Source of the DNA: Bimastos eiseni
Lineage: Eukaryota; Annelida; Clitellata; Crassiclitellata; Lumbricidae
Direction: 5' to 3'
Length of the DNA: 64,000 nt
Assembly: GCA_959347315.1 (NCBI GenBank)
Contig: OY365811.1
Span: 38,343,346-38,407,345 of the forward strand
The notes below the pieces were generated by a model. It did not search any database. It was not told the DNA's origin and worked only from the letters and a program-made list of their open reading frames with translations. Below, piece after piece: positions 11,476-23,710 of this stretch. Numbering within the stretch: the first letter of the stretch is position 1; the number at the start of each line of letters is the position of its first letter. Both the position numbers and the translations under genes were made by a program.

Positions 11476-13024
11476 CTAGAAATAAAGGAAATAAAATCTG
11501 CTATAAGCCTATAGTCAATCAATGAAACTTAATATAGCGCCTATTCAAGAAATCGAATCAGAGGCGCTCTCTGCGTTGGCCAATATGATGTAAAATGTAA
11601 TTACGAACGGCTATATCAGTTAGCAAAACTATGCACAGTGAGCTGAAGAATCACCAGTGGTGGGCCCACGCACCAGCGTGGAACCAACCACCGAATACCC
11701 GTCGACAGCTGACAGATGGCATTGAGTACCTCCACTGTCGTCATTCTACTCGCCGTAGTCACGAAAAGTGAGGGAATGGGGCAGCAGGGCGTCTAACAGA
11801 AGAGCCTCTGCTGATCAATTACCCACCACGCCCACTTCATTAGGTTGCCTCTATTGTGTAAAGTCATCGGCGCTATTATATGGGACTGCCCTGTGATAAA
11901 GAAAGCAAAGAAGGAACGAGAAAACCATTCAAACCAACGAAGCATTGAAGTGTCTCAATAAAAAACAGGAAAGCAATGGTAAACCACCTCCACACCATAC
12001 GAAGAATGAATGTTACAATCGCTTACATTCGTGTTTTAACGAGTTTAGGTTCAACAGGTAAATTGAGTTGTAATCTACGTGTCTGGCCAATTCAGATCGG
12101 AATCATCTTTTGACGAACCTTTTGTGTAAATTACAGTAACGGCCACTTAATTTTCTTAGCCTCGGCATTTCAGTGCACGTACCCAGTCCTCCCCGTTTCA
12201 CGCTCCCATCCATCCTCATTTTTCAAGGCCTAGATTCGCCAGAGTGCGCTAGTCAACAGAAATCCTTCAATCGTTTCTGTCCTTGAGGTGAACTGACCCC
12301 TTTCCCCCCGACCCCAGGTAAGGTTAACAGTCCAGCATCCTAGACACCATCCCGCCCCAGCCCATAATATTATCCCATGAGGTATAAGGATCTCTATTTA
12401 CCTTATTTTGAACCATGAAACCGAAGATAGAAGAAGGGATGGGAGAGGGAAAGAACATTGAGGGAAACTACAGATGGCAGACAGATGGTCGCCAGCCGAA
12501 GAGTCAACCCAGTCATTGTGTCTGGACCATTGGAGGAAACCCTCCTCAGTGCAAGTCTCTCCTCACGCGTCCATTTATAAGTGCATGTGTATGTGTCGAC
12601 ATACGTATACATGTGTACGCGTGTCACGGTGTACATCTGTGTGTCCGCATCCCTGCAGGTCTATGTCTGTGTAAATGCATGTGTATATATGTCATGGTGC
12701 AAGGTTGTGTGTTTGCTTGCGCGAGTGCGTATGCGCGAAAGTATGTTTAGGTGTGTGTGTGCGTGCGTGCGCTCGCGCATAATTCTCTCTCTCTCTCTCT
12801 CTGTGCGTCTCTGTCTCTCTGTCTGTATGTCTCTCTCCCCCTCTCTGTGTCTTAAATGCCCCCCCCCCCCGTGTGCTCTTGGGTTCACCCTAATTAGCTA
12901 AGGCGTTGACTGATGCAAATGAAATCCATATTTACAACATCATCACTCCTACCGAATAATCCTAACGTCTTAGCCACGTCTATTAATACCTCAAAAAAGT
13001 CCACCGCAAGACAGATAAAAACAA
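11476..13024. other. Intron sequence with degraded repeats
   Basis: A 'tatagcgcc' SINE-tail motif lies near 11532-11540. 'aatggtaaaccacctccacac' at 11976-11996 also looks retroposon-derived. Positions 12580-12850 are a CA/GT- and CT-rich simple-repeat patch, with a C run at 12858-12870. The low-complexity frames over that patch are not genes. Confidence 0.4.
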
Positions 13025-13195
13025 GCAAACAGGAAGGCACACAGACGCACACAAACAAACAGACGCACACAAACAAACAGATTCACACAAACAAACAGAC
13101 GCACACAAACAAACAGATTCACACAAACAAACAGATTCACACAAACAAACAGATTCACACAAACAAACAGATTCACACACGCAGACAGACTGATA
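13025..13195. repeat. 18-bp tandem repeat, about 9 copies
   Basis: The unit is 'acaaacaaacagattcac', with a second version reading 'acgcac' in place of 'attcac'. The first copies are mostly the 'acgcac' type and the last ones 'attcac'. 18 bp is a multiple of three, so all frames stay open (NKQTHT/NKQIHT on the plus strand). Confidence 0.85.
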
Positions 13196-15364
13196 AATGG
13201 CGAAGCAAACAGATAGATAGACAGATATCTAGGTAGAAAGGCACACAGACATACAGAAAGAGAAACAGCCACAGACACAAGTGCCGTGTCTAATGAGTCC
13301 ATGTATCCAATCTACAGGTCGTGGCTCTATTCAACGATGAATGACCCGCTGCTCTGACCCAGATAATTGAAAATCTATGCTAATTGCAGTTAGAGAATCC
13401 CCATGAATCAATCGGAACAAACTGGAATTCTCTAAGAAATAATCCCGTGAACTGAATTACTATTCAAAGTTCGCAACACAAATTGAAATCATATTTTAAA
13501 GAGAAACTGAAATATGTATGACCATCTTACGAACTCCTGTGTAAAGTAATGAATGAATTAATTAATTAATATCTAACTTTTATTGAGGTTGCGGGCAACA
13601 TTTTCAACATTTTTTCAGCATAGAAGAGGTCGGGAACCCCTGCCTTATACTGATCTGGAGGGCTGGTAACATTCTCAATGACGCTATCTTGCTTTGGAAC
13701 ATTCCCACACCCCAGTAGAGTACTCAAGGGTAACAGACCTACCAGATTTATCTAGGGTCAGATATGCATTAATAATCTACAAAACACGTCAAGGAATCTC
13801 AAATTGGGTGGAATCCCTATGAAGCTTAGACAAGATCCCAGACCTTACTGGAGGACACCTCACTCTGATCCGTAGGGACCCTTAGTCTTCAAAGGGATGC
13901 TGAATGGCTTTTGTCACCCCTTCCATGCCTCCGTGGGAGCTTGTTCTGCGTTTCATCTGCCCTTCGTCTTCCCTTCTTCCTTCCCTGTCGTTTGGGTGGA
14001 GTTTTCCCATCCTGGTACGTCCCAGGATGGGTGTAGACGCTCACAGCGTGTATCCTCTAATCATTCGAATAATTATAGGTCCATGTCTGTGAAATACTGA
14101 TCGGTTTCTGCCACACTTCTTCTTTTATCCCTACAGCCTAAATAGTATCACACGGACAGACACGTATATCCCAGATATGCAACAGCTCAACAATTTGTAA
14201 TGCATTTTCTATGTACCCATATAATTCATACATTTCCCTTTTGCACCCCAGAAACGACATGTCGCACCCACTTGGGGGCGTACACCTCAGGTTGTGGATC
14301 CTCTGGTTTAAAGGCATGCTATAGCCATTTTGAATGTGGTCTTTGCTTCAGACACCAACAACATCTGCAATATTTTATGTTTCTATGAATAGTTTTCGCA
14401 AATCCTAGATACAAGGAAACAGCAACAGCGATTAGCTATTCTCTAGAGGCGCTATATAATGCATAGATACGATACGAACAGGAAGCGAACGCTTCATGAA
14501 CCGTGTGAGAAAGCAACGGATCGCAGCAGACTAACACCGCAACGCAAAAAAACTCAATTCTCTGACGACCCAGGCACCGAAGCAGCCACACTGACCGCCT
14601 CTTAGTGCTCAGACCCTGGATAATGATGATGATGATGACGTGGCAAAAGCTACGACCCCACCCCTCTACGACCCAACCCCTCCATCCATCATCCTTCTGC
14701 CAACACGCAATCAACGCCAGGCGATTACCTGATATCACCTTGTCATTACTACGAATTGCCTGGAGCAACCTCTTCTTAGCCTCTGCTATAGGAAATGCAT
14801 AGGCCTACATAACGTATACAGAATCAGAGGCGCATACGTGGTACATAAATTTACATTATATAAATATATATATGTATATGTATATATATATATATGCTTA
14901 TACTCTCCATATACTGCATAATATATTCTTACAAGATGGACATACTATACAATATGTATATTGTAGGTTGTGTACACAGAATAGTGTGAAAAATTTATAT
15001 ATATATGCATATATATCTATATATATATATATAACAACTATAGAAAGCAAGAAAGTTTAGTTATGTTTAAATGTTTAAATGACACGCCTTTTCAATTAGA
15101 TATTTTATATGTTGCAAATTTCATATTTTGTCCTAAATAAATAATGATTCAGAACATTCAAATGAAAACCTGCCATAGAATCCTTTGTTCATTCATCGAT
15201 AAGTACTCGTCACTTCAGGCTATTAAATTACCAAACTGCTCATATGTGCGCCAATTGAGCCGTCTGTTGGAATAATATCTAATACACAGAATGATGTTTA
15301 TAACATGAGCGAATGGCAGTTCGCATCATCAACGCTATTCTGACTCTGTGTGTATCTCAGATAC
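13196..15364. other. Intron-like sequence with hAT-end fragment
   Basis: Positions 13625-13642 read 'gaggtcgggaacccctg', the complement of a CAGGGGTTCCCGACC terminus typical of hAT transposons. No matching second end or 8-bp duplication was found. An ATGATGATGATG run follows 'tgctcagaccctgg' near 14620, perhaps a LINE tail. 14450 carries an 'aggcgctatata' SINE-tail motif. (AT)n occurs at 14860-15035. No gene is supported. Confidence 0.4.
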
Positions 15365-15788
15365 CAGAGTTGTATGGTCTCAACACAGTGTCTTGATCTC
15401 GAGACAGTTTTTTAGTGTCTCGGTCTCGGTCGCCTGCTGTCTCGGTCTCGAGGTAGTGTCTCGAATTTTTATAAACTGCCTTGAAGTGAATGTCTTGTTC
15501 TGTCTCGAACAAGCGGTCTCGATAAGTTTCGCGTGAACCGTCTTAAAATCTTGTGCGGCAATGTAAAAACTGTTCTCAGGAAATTGTACGATAAGTTTCA
15601 AATTGAAATTAAAAATAAATATTATTTCCAAAAACTGATACATTAGCATTTTACAGCATTATATATAGGATCACTTGTCTTTTACAGTCTCGTACTGTCT
15701 TGAACCTAGTGTCTCAGTCTCGGTCTTGGTACCTCACTGTCTCGGTCTCGTCTTGGTTTTGAAGTTTCAAGTCTTGCATACAACACTG
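15365..15788. mobile_element. Non-autonomous hAT-type element (MITE), 424 bp, with TSD
   Basis: The left end reads CAGAGTTGTATG and the right end CATACAACACTG, inverted repeats matching at 11 of 12 bases. The CAGWG start is typical of hAT elements. The 8 bases outside the left end (15357-15364, TCAGATAC) match those outside the right end (15789-15796, TCAGTTAC) at 7 of 8, as expected for a hAT target-site duplication. The interior has subterminal arrays of 'gtctcggtctcg' in both outer thirds and an AT-rich centre, with no transposase frame. It must have been moved by an enzyme encoded elsewhere. Confidence 0.8.
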
Positions 15789-15796
15789 TCAGTTAC

Positions 15797-17150
15797 TCCC
15801 ATAAATCCAATTCATTTGCTTTAATGGTTAATGGCTCATATTACAATTTGCTATAGAGAAGGCAGAGAAGCTGAGGAGACAGATGCAATCAACAAAAGCA
15901 ACAGTTCATATTACAATTTGCTAGAGGAGGAGGCAGCGGAGGTGATAGAGAAGGCAGATGTGATATAAATTATTTGTGTTGAATGGAGGAATCAACAATG
16001 TTATGTTGAATCACTTGAATGGTATTATTAACAGTGTTATGTCTAATGGTAGAATTAACTGTGCTATCATGTTGAATGGCAGAATCATTGAATCAATAGT
16101 GTAATAATATACACCAATTTAGCACACAAACACACACACACACACATATACATATATGAAAACTATTGCTTTGAAAATGAATTAACACAGAACTGTTAAC
16201 CAAATATTTCTGCACAAAATCACTTCCAGGAATAGCCTTTGAATAGCCAATTTGTCCGCGCATCACGTTTCTTCCAAGGACAATAAAGCGGGCAGGATGG
16301 ACCCAAATGGTTGGTGGGTCTGCTGTGGTGGTGGGGTCCGATTTAGAAGATTTCCCATCAGAAAAAGTAGGCCAAAGCAAGTCATCCGTGCTCTACAGTA
16401 ACACAAGTTTCCGACACGTGCCATCATTTTTTCTTGGAGTAATTTGGATGTAAGGACACCCAAGAGACTGGCTTAAACGCCGCATCACATAACCGTCTCG
16501 TAACAGTGTATTATAAAATGTATGACTGCTCATCACATCACGTGACTACATCAGACTGATTGACTGACTGACTGAGAGATGAGTGAATAATGAATGAATG
16601 ATTCACAGAATGCCTGACTGATTGATTGAAATACTGACTGAATGAATAACAAGCTTAGGAACTAACCGCTTGAATGAAAAATTCAGTCATTGAATGACTG
16701 ATTGATTCGCTGAACGATTATTGAATGAATGAATGAATGAATGAATAAATAAATGAATTAATGAATAAATGAATTAATGAATTAATTAATAAAAGAATAA
16801 ACGAATGAATGAATGAATGAATGGACAGGGCATGAAGAAGCCACGATGACCTACAGATGACCTTGGAAGCATTCATAAAGGGTTCCGAGGCCTGTTCTTC
16901 TGGATATTTGTTGTTGTTGCTATCTATTTATACTTGTATTTGTTGCTGCTGCTGTTGTTTACGTGTGTGTGTTCGCATGTGTGTGTGTGTGTTCGTGTTT
17001 GCATGTGCCTCTGTAGGTGGGCCTAACAGCATTTATTCAATTGCATATTACAAAACCATACAAACATTAGACTTACTGATTGATCCATGCTACTAATACA
17101 TTATTTATGTACATGCAAATATATTATGCATGATATATTATTTGTAAATT
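15797..17150. other. Intron-like sequence; weak exon candidate on minus strand
   Basis: On the minus strand 16201-16392 is open between an acceptor-like 'gtgttactgtag' and a weak GTTAAC donor. It is exactly 64 codons with a protein-like reading, but the phase (0/0) does not fit between the two exons of the long minus-strand gene that flank it. Positions 16555-16830 are an AATGAATG/GACTGACT simple repeat, and 16120-16145 is (CA)n. Confidence 0.3.
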
Positions 17151-17383
17151 AGTTACATATATATGTATATATATATGTATATATATATGTGTATATATAT
17201 ATGTGTATATATATGTGTATATATATATATATGTGTATATATATATATATGTGTATATATATATGTGTATATATGAATATATGTCCATTGCCATATCATA
17301 TTGGGTGTATTAATAGCAAGCATAAACTAAGTACCATCATATACTCATGACTGTGTGTGTGTATTTATGGTATTTACGTACGT

Positions 17384-17432
<49 letters not shown>

Positions 17433-17435
17433 ACA
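17151..17435. repeat. (AT)n/(GT)n microsatellite cluster
   Basis: Positions 17155-17280 alternate TATATATG and GTGTATAT words, and 17378-17430 is an almost pure (GT)n run. Confidence 0.9.
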
Positions 17436-17899
17436 TATGTCTGCTATATATCTAATCGCATGTATGGAGCTGTAGTATAATATATAAGCATCAATAATAT
17501 GCTGTAATCAGACACTACAAATAAATGAGGACATACATAAATGTCTGTCTCCGTCCACTATATATAGCTCAGTTAATGTATCCAAAAAAATCACTGTCTA
17601 TATATATCTATATATTATGTATTTCAATGTCATATATAAATATATACATATCGTATATATAATATTATATATATAAATGTGTATATAGAAGAGCCGTTTG
17701 TCTGACTGGGTGGGTGGGTGGCTGGGTGGGTTGATGGCCCTGCAGGAGCCAGACAGACAGACCCAATAATCTCAACGGCCTCCTAATTTATGGACAAATT
17801 AAATTGGTTTCGCACGAAGACCATCGATCGCACTCGATATTCCCTTAGCTGACAAAGTTTTTCCGTGGCAATCTACAGACACTCGATATTCGCCTCCGT
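17436..17899. other. Non-coding stretch, no gene seen
   Basis: AT-rich with (TA)n tracts at 17590-17690, then a GGGT/GGCT-rich patch at 17705-17735. No coding or RNA signal was found. Confidence 0.4.
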
Positions 17900-19030
17900 C
17901 TCCTAGACCTACATCCTATTCAATCTCCTCCTTCGTCTCCTCCTCGTCCTGTGCATCTTCTTTCGTCTTCTCCAGCTCTTCCGCTATCTCCTCCTTTCGA
18001 CTTCTCTGGATCCTCCTCTATCTCCTAAAGCCGCCCCTCCGTCTCCTCCTCCTCCTCCGTCTTCTCTTCTTCCTCTGCATCCTCTTCCGTCTTCTCTAGC
18101 TCTTCCTCCGTCTCTTACTCCTCTGCACCCCCTCCATCACCTCCTCCTCAGTCTCCTCCTTCTCTGCATCCTCCTCCTCCTCCTCTGCATTCTCTTCCTT
18201 CTCTGCATCCTCCTCCGTCTCCTCCTCCGTCTCCTCCTCCTCCTCCGTCTCCTCCTCCTCCTCCGTCTCCTCCTCCTCCTCCGTCTCCTCCCTCTGTGCA
18301 TCCTCCTCGTCGGCTGACTCTTCTCCTTCTCTGCACACCCTCCGTCTCCTCCTCCTCCGTCTCCTCCTCCGTCTCCTCCTCCTCTGCACCCTCCTCCGTC
18401 TCCTCCCTCTGTGCATCCTCCTCGTCGGCTGACTCTTCTCCTTCTCTGCACACCCTCCGTCTCCTCCTCCTCCGTCTCCTCCTCCGTCTCCTCCTCCTCT
18501 GCACCCTCCTCCGTCTCCTCCCTCTGTGCATCCTCCTCGTCTGCTGACTCTTCTCCTTCTCTGCACACCCTCCGCCTCCTCCTCCTCCGTCTCCTCCTCC
18601 GTCTCCTCCTCCGTCTCCTCCTCCGTCTCCTCCTCCGTCTCCTCCTCCGTCTCCTCCTCCGTCTCCTCCTCCGTCTCCTCCTCCGTCTCCTCCTCCTCTG
18701 CACACCCTCCGCCTCCTCCGTCTCCTCCTCCGTCTCCTCCTCCGTCTCCTCCTCCGTCTCCTCCTCCGTCTCCTCCTCCGTCTCCTCCTCCGTCTCCTCC
18801 TCCGTCTCCTCCTCCGTCTCCTCCTCCGTCTCCTCCTCCGTCTCCTCCTCCTCTGCACACCCTCCGCCTCCTCCTCCTCCGTCTCCTCCTCCGTCTCCTC
18901 CTCCGTCTCCTCCTCCGTCTCCTCCTCCGTCTCCTCCTCCGTCTCCTCCTCCGTCTCCTCCTCCGTCTCCTCCTCCTCTGCACACCCTCCGTCTCCTCCT
19001 CTGCCTCTTTTGACTCCTCCTCCTCCACCC
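17900..19030. repeat. Polypyrimidine (CTCCTCCTCCGT)n tract with 115-bp higher-order repeat
   Basis: The plus strand is almost only C and T over more than a kilobase. The base unit is the 12-mer GTCTCCTCCTCC. Larger 115-bp units containing 'gcatcctcctcgtcggctga' start at about 18295, 18410 and 18525. They are followed by three runs of pure 12-mers (about 18590-18690, 18720-18845 and 18885-18975), separated by 'tcctctgcacaccctccg' spacers. Because 115 is not a multiple of 3 but the 12-mer is, each larger unit shifts the phase, so all three minus-strand frames and several plus frames are open for about 300 codons. They give Glu-, Arg- or Gly/Asp-rich and Ser-, Leu- or Pro-rich sequences. These are repeat artefacts. 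Confidence 0.9.
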
Positions 19031-20238
19031 CTCATCTTCCTTTACAATCTCTTCCTAATCCTCTTCATATTGCTCATCCTACTTCACTTCCTCATCATCC
19101 TCATCGACCACTATTCCTCGTTATTCGCCTACACTTCCTCCTCTTCACCAGCGTCCCTAACTAGCTTCTCCTCCTCTTCGTAGTCTTTTTACTTTCTGTC
19201 TATCCTTTGCTTCCAACTTCCTCCTACTCTTCCTCTATTTACTTCTTTCCCTACTCCACCTCACTCTTCTATGTTTGGTGCAACTCTTCCTCATCCCGTG
19301 CAATGTCAATTTCCCTACTCCTTCGCATCCTTCTCCTCCATGCCTCCTTCTCCTTTATTTACTCCCTCCCTCCATCAATCCTCCACTCCATCTATCCTTA
19401 GGTCTCTTTAACCCCATGATTCTCAAATCTCCCTCATCTCTACCTTACCATAAAAAATCCCCATCAAGACGCCCGTCCATATGTCTTAGTTGCAATATGC
19501 CTCCAGGCTTGAAGGCACGTACCCCACACGACGGACTACCCTAACACATGACCTGACCCGTTTGGACATCGACCCTGTCATGAAATAAGGCCTCCTTCCT
19601 CAGATGACAAGCGATCCCACTGACCCAGTAATTAGACGGCGGCGGCAGATAATCCGAAGGATATAAATAGACAGTGAATTAAATCCCAACGATCACGTCC
19701 ACATTATGTGGATTTATGTGAATATCAAGACAATATAATTATGTTATCTGAGAGGTGCAGTCTCTCAACAAAGGCAGACAAAGACTGCGTTGGCTATGTG
19801 ATATAAATGAGGACATAACGATAACATCACTGGAACTAACACTCAATAGAGCAACTAGACAAGCGACCGTGGATTAGGGAGATAATTTATTCGTGCCCAT
19901 CGCCGCAAAATGGCTGGCGTCATTAACAGATGATAATTAGGACGTTGACGACGACGACGATGATGACGATGATGAAGGCATGCCTCAGAGCTGTGCAAAT
20001 AACAATATTGTATCCAATATTGCATTGGACATCGACAATGAAATACGTAAATACTGAAATACTGAAATATGTAGGGCTGCTTCAGACGGAATGTTTAACG
20101 AGCCCTGCGTTAATGAACCCAACAATACAAATGGTCTTCTTCAAGTTAGATTAGGTTGGTCTCAAATATAAGCATTAGACATTGTCTGTTGTAGAAATGC
20201 TCAACGATTGGATCCTTCAGGGAAAAAATTCACTTTAT
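19031..20238. other. Pyrimidine-rich flank and non-coding stretch
   Basis: The C/T bias fades gradually to about 19470 (diverged older part of the same tract). Beyond this the sequence is mixed, with a GACGACGATGATGAC run at 19948-19975. No gene is supported. Confidence 0.4.
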
Positions 20239-20335
20239 AATTAATAATAGTATCATTATCATTATTATTACTATTATTATTATTATCATTATTGTGTTTT
20301 TATTTTTATTATTATTATTATTAATATTATTATTA
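20239..20335. repeat. (ATT)n microsatellite
   Basis: A run of TTATTA/ATTATC trinucleotides lies immediately upstream of the SINE copy at 20338. Confidence 0.85.
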
Positions 20336-20337
20336 GT

Positions 20338-20575
20338 GCTCGGTGGTGTAATGGTTAGCATGCTGAATTGTCAGTCAAGAGGTTGAGGTTCAAATTTCCA
20401 TCTGCTTCTTCTGTGCCCCCCCCCAGCCTCAATTACACTGACCATATTCTTTCAGTGAGAAGATAAGATAGTAAGGGAGAAGATTGGTCACCCTCATATG
20501 CCGAAGCTAAGAAAATGAAGCCACTAACACTTCATACACATGGTTGCCTCAGTGACTTCTTAATTAAGGGACTGC
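20338..20575 (+). repeat. tRNA-headed SINE, family A, best copy
   Basis: Box A is TGGTGTAATGGTTAGCA (20344-20360) and box B GAGGTTCAAATTTCC (20385-20399), at tRNA-like spacing, but the arms do not fold into a tRNA. The body contains 'agaagattggtcaccctcat' and 'gccgaagctaagaaaatga', which recur in the copies at 21711 (minus), 46545 (plus), 50155 (minus) and 52475 (minus). Confidence 0.7.
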
Positions 20576-21124
20576 TCTCCTTCTTCTAATATTATCATTA
20601 GCATGATTGGTATTTCTTAGCATTATACTTCAGCATTTCAGCACACCTACACATTTGAACAGACAGGACATTATTGAGTCATATATCTATAGAATGAACT
20701 CTTCACAAAGGAAAGAAAATTTGAGTATAGAGAAAAGAAATACGTATACAGTGATTAACAACAAACTCAACGAGCCAAACGACTCTCAATAGAAGGATAC
20801 ATTCATATGAAACGTTTCCATCGAATCCCTTCCATAGAAAACTATTCAGACGCATAAAATGCAGAGCAAACTTTCAATTATGTAAACACAGAAAGCTTTC
20901 AGAGGCTTGTAAGAAAAACCTATAAGCAAAGCGGAGACTGTCTGTAAACTCAACATATAATAAACTAGTTTGTCCCCAATTGACAAGTTTATTGCCATGA
21001 GCACTTTGTGTGTAACGACTCTTGAAAGGTTTCTCTTCTACCTTTCACAGGTTCTGGAGATTAATATTCATTTCTTTGGTGTGAAACAGCACAAGTCTTT
21101 CAGACAACAAAACTGTCAAACTGT
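20576..21124. other. Non-coding stretch, no gene seen
   Basis: AT-rich unique sequence. A short plus-strand frame at 20607-20792 has no homology that I recognise. Confidence 0.4.
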
Positions 21125-21515
21125 CAGTAACGATTGAAAACCTAACCAAACGGCATTGCCAGAAGAAGCAAAAGATTGTAGCTTGAACAGGTACTAAACA
21201 ACAGCCAGAAGAGGTAAATACATTGTGTTCTGAACAGGCAACTAAGCAGTAGCCAGAAGAGGTAAATACATTGTGTTCTGAACAGGTACTAAACAGTAGC
21301 CAGAAGAGGTAAATACATTGTGGCCATAGTTATACAGTAGTCATTGTATCCTGAACAGCTATAGCCAAACAGCGACACGAAGAGGTAACTAAATTGTATC
21401 CTGAACAGGTTCATGTAACTAAGATGTAGCCAGAAAAACTAGGTAAATCTCAAATAGTAGCCTAGAAAGGTAAATAGACTGTAGCCAGAAAAGGTATCCA
21501 ACTGAAGCCAGAAGA
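21125..21515. repeat. 48-bp tandem repeat, about 7-8 diverged copies
   Basis: The unit contains 'agccagaagaggtaaataca' and 'ttgtgttctgaacaggtact'. The two central copies (from about 21202 and 21250) are nearly identical at 48-bp spacing. Outer copies are shortened and diverged. Confidence 0.75.
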
Positions 21516-21710
21516 GGCACGTATAGACTATAGACTATAACAGTCAAAGTAATCAAGCTGTCCATGGATTGCGTAACCTCTAGTCTACCAGCAGAGTTAG
21601 AGGAGTACTAGTGGAATAGAAACAGATAATAGTAACTAAATTATCTCACAAAAAACATTGGCTTTACCTTTAAATTTTTTTACAAAGAATAAGAATAGGA
21701 AGACCAGTCC
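21516..21710. other. Spacer without recognisable content
   Basis: Unique sequence between the 48-bp array and a SINE. Nothing was found. Confidence 0.35.
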
Positions 21711-21965
21711 CTATATGAGGCCTGTCAAGAGGCAGCCAATGATATAAGGCCATAGCGACCTCATTTTCTTAGCCTCATCATATTGGGGTGCTTGGCCAAT
21801 CCTCTCCCTCGTCATGTAATCTTCACACAGGCAGCGTATGGTTAGTGTGTTCATTATTGCTGAGTTGGCTACAGGGCGCTGGTGGAGCCAAAATTCCTGC
21901 CCTGACTGGGGATTTGAACCTTGATTGTTTGGCAGAGCAGCAAACCAACCACTAGACAAAGAATC
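21711..21965 (-). repeat. tRNA-headed SINE, family A, nearly full length
   Basis: On the minus strand the head 'tctagtggttggtttgctgc' and box B 'aaggttcaaatccccagtc' are followed by the family body ('gagaggattggccaagcacc', 'gaggctaagaaaatgaggtc'). It opposes the copy at 20338, so the two form a diverged inverted pair about 1.1 kb apart. Confidence 0.7.
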
Positions 21966-22884
21966 CTCATTGACAAAAGACACATTGCTCTAGTTAAAAG
22001 ACAGTAGCAACTATTTACCATTTCCATACCTTCAGCGGACTCCTTCTTAATCTATTCGCAACATTTAGTCCAGTTCAACGATCTTATATATAGGTCTCCC
22101 TGACCTAGATATCACAGTCACGTGCGTCGACCGGCTTCCGGTTCATAAAGCGACAGGTAAAGCTAACGAGATCAAGGAATCAATGACTTCCGGCCCAAGC
22201 GACAGACGAGATGGTCGGAAGAGTAATATCGAATGGCCCGAGTTCCTCAAATAGGCCTATCGATCAGCAAACACCTGGAGCAGAGAGCGAGCGATCCCTC
22301 GGTTGCAGAGGCTGCGGAAGGAGGAAGAGGAGGAGGAGGAGGAAGAGAGGGATGACCGATGATGCTAGATGCATCTATCGCGGAAAAATCCCTCCAAGCC
22401 AACTTCATAAAGCACAGGCCGACAGCCCGCCGCCACCGTCCAAGGCCACCGCTCGACCGCCGATGAAAACGTCCTTCGGACATAAAGATGCCTACTCTCG
22501 CCAAGCACTCATCTTACCCGACCCTGGCAACTGCTGCTGCTGCTGCCGCTGCTGATGCGGAGGCTGGAGTGGCGACATCTGTGGACGAAGCGGGAAACGG
22601 GTTTGCACTGGGCAGATGACGCAGGAGGCGGCCACAGATGCATGGCACCAGCGTGGCGTCTGACGGACCCAACTCCGCAATTTGTGGCACCGACGCCATG
22701 AGTAAATCTGGCGAAGATAAGGTCGGCAGCAGAGGGTCCTCTCACAGAGGGACAGACAGACGGATGGACTGCACTACATAGACGCCACCGACTGACAGGC
22801 TGGCGACAGGCATATCCCCAAACATAAACAGAGAAATACCAAGATGGAGAGACAAAGTAATAAGTATAGACAGCAGGTAGATGA
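21966..22884. other. GC/CpG-rich patch, possible promoter or first exon
   Basis: From about 22190 to 22760 GC and CpG content rise sharply. A plus-strand frame from an ATG at 22211 stays open for 114 codons (basic RRKRRRRRKR stretch, Pro-rich part, then a poly-Cys end caused by CTG repeats). The minus strand is also open, and composition alone can explain that. No donor site clearly ends the frame. It could be a CpG island with a non-coding 5' exon. Confidence 0.3.
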
Positions 22885-22974
22885 ACGGTCATAGAGACAG
22901 ACAGACAGACAGACAGACAGGCAGGCAGACAGACAGGCAGGCAGACAGACAGGCAGGCAGGCAGGCAGACAGGC

Positions 22975-23012
<38 letters not shown>
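22885..23012. repeat. (CAGA)n/(CAGG)n microsatellite
   Basis: Uninterrupted tetranucleotide repeat of CAGA with CAGG variants clustered in the first two thirds. Confidence 0.95.
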
Positions 23013-23014
<2 letters not shown>

Positions 23015-23555
23015 TAATGCTCAGTTAAATACAGACTGACAGTAGAGACATAAATGAAAAGGAGAGACAGTCTGAACCTATCAGAATCTCACATTTCATA
23101 AACAAACAAAACATTTGCATGCATTGCAATTCTATGTTTCAAAAACGAAAATCTTGATTAAACAAATTTCTAAATAATCGCTTCATAATCTGTATCGGCA
23201 ATGTGAATAATACGTCTCACATTCAAAGTGTAACATCATACTAACCACAATGCAAGTGTACATACATATTACATGAAAATGAATACATACATATAATGTA
23301 TGTATTCAACATACACACATATATACATACGTACATACAAACATGTATCACAGTCGGATAAATATTCAGTTACTGACAAACTTTTCTTTAAAATATTCTT
23401 AAAAAAACCAATTGTGATCCCAAAAATTGGCCGAATAAAAGCACTAGGTACCACAAGATCGTTTATATGTGCTTGTTCCACGTGGGCGGCACCAAGTATA
23501 TCCCAAACACGTCGATATGCAGTTAAGAAAATACTACAATCAGAACACTACTGAG
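23013..23555. other. Non-coding stretch with (TACA)n tract
   Basis: AT-rich. Alternating 'acatacatacat'/'gtatgtat' words at 23255-23345 can pair as a hairpin. No gene is supported. Confidence 0.4.
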
Positions 23556-23710
23556 GAGCAGGAGAAGGAGGAGGAGGAGGAAGAGGAGGAGGAGGAAGAG
23601 AAGAAGGAGGAGGAGGAGAAGGAGGAGAAGGAGGAGAAGGAGGAGAAGGAGGAGAAGGAGGAGAAGGAGGAGAAGGAGGAGGAGGAGGAGAAGGAGGAGA
23701 AGGAGGAGCT
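23556..23710. repeat. Polypurine (GGAGAA/GGAGGA)n tract
   Basis: About 150 bp of G and A only on the plus strand. It would read as a Glu/Lys coil on one strand and Ser/Phe on the other, both artefacts. Confidence 0.9.

Noticed and set aside
16201..16392. 64-codon minus-strand exon
   Set aside because: Good acceptor and a protein-like reading, but a poor GTTAAC donor and a phase that cannot fit the gene in which it lies.
18096..19164. Overlapping 200-310-codon frames of Arg, Glu, Ser, Leu or Pro repeats
   Set aside because: Produced by the CTC/CCT tract on both strands and in nearly all frames at once.
20338..20410. tRNA gene candidate
   Set aside because: Box A and B are present but the acceptor and anticodon arms do not pair, and the same head is attached to a repeated body, so it is a SINE.
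22211..22555. 114-codon plus-strand gene
   Set aside because: The composition (Arg run, CTG-derived Cys run) looks like GC-rich DNA, and the complement is open too.
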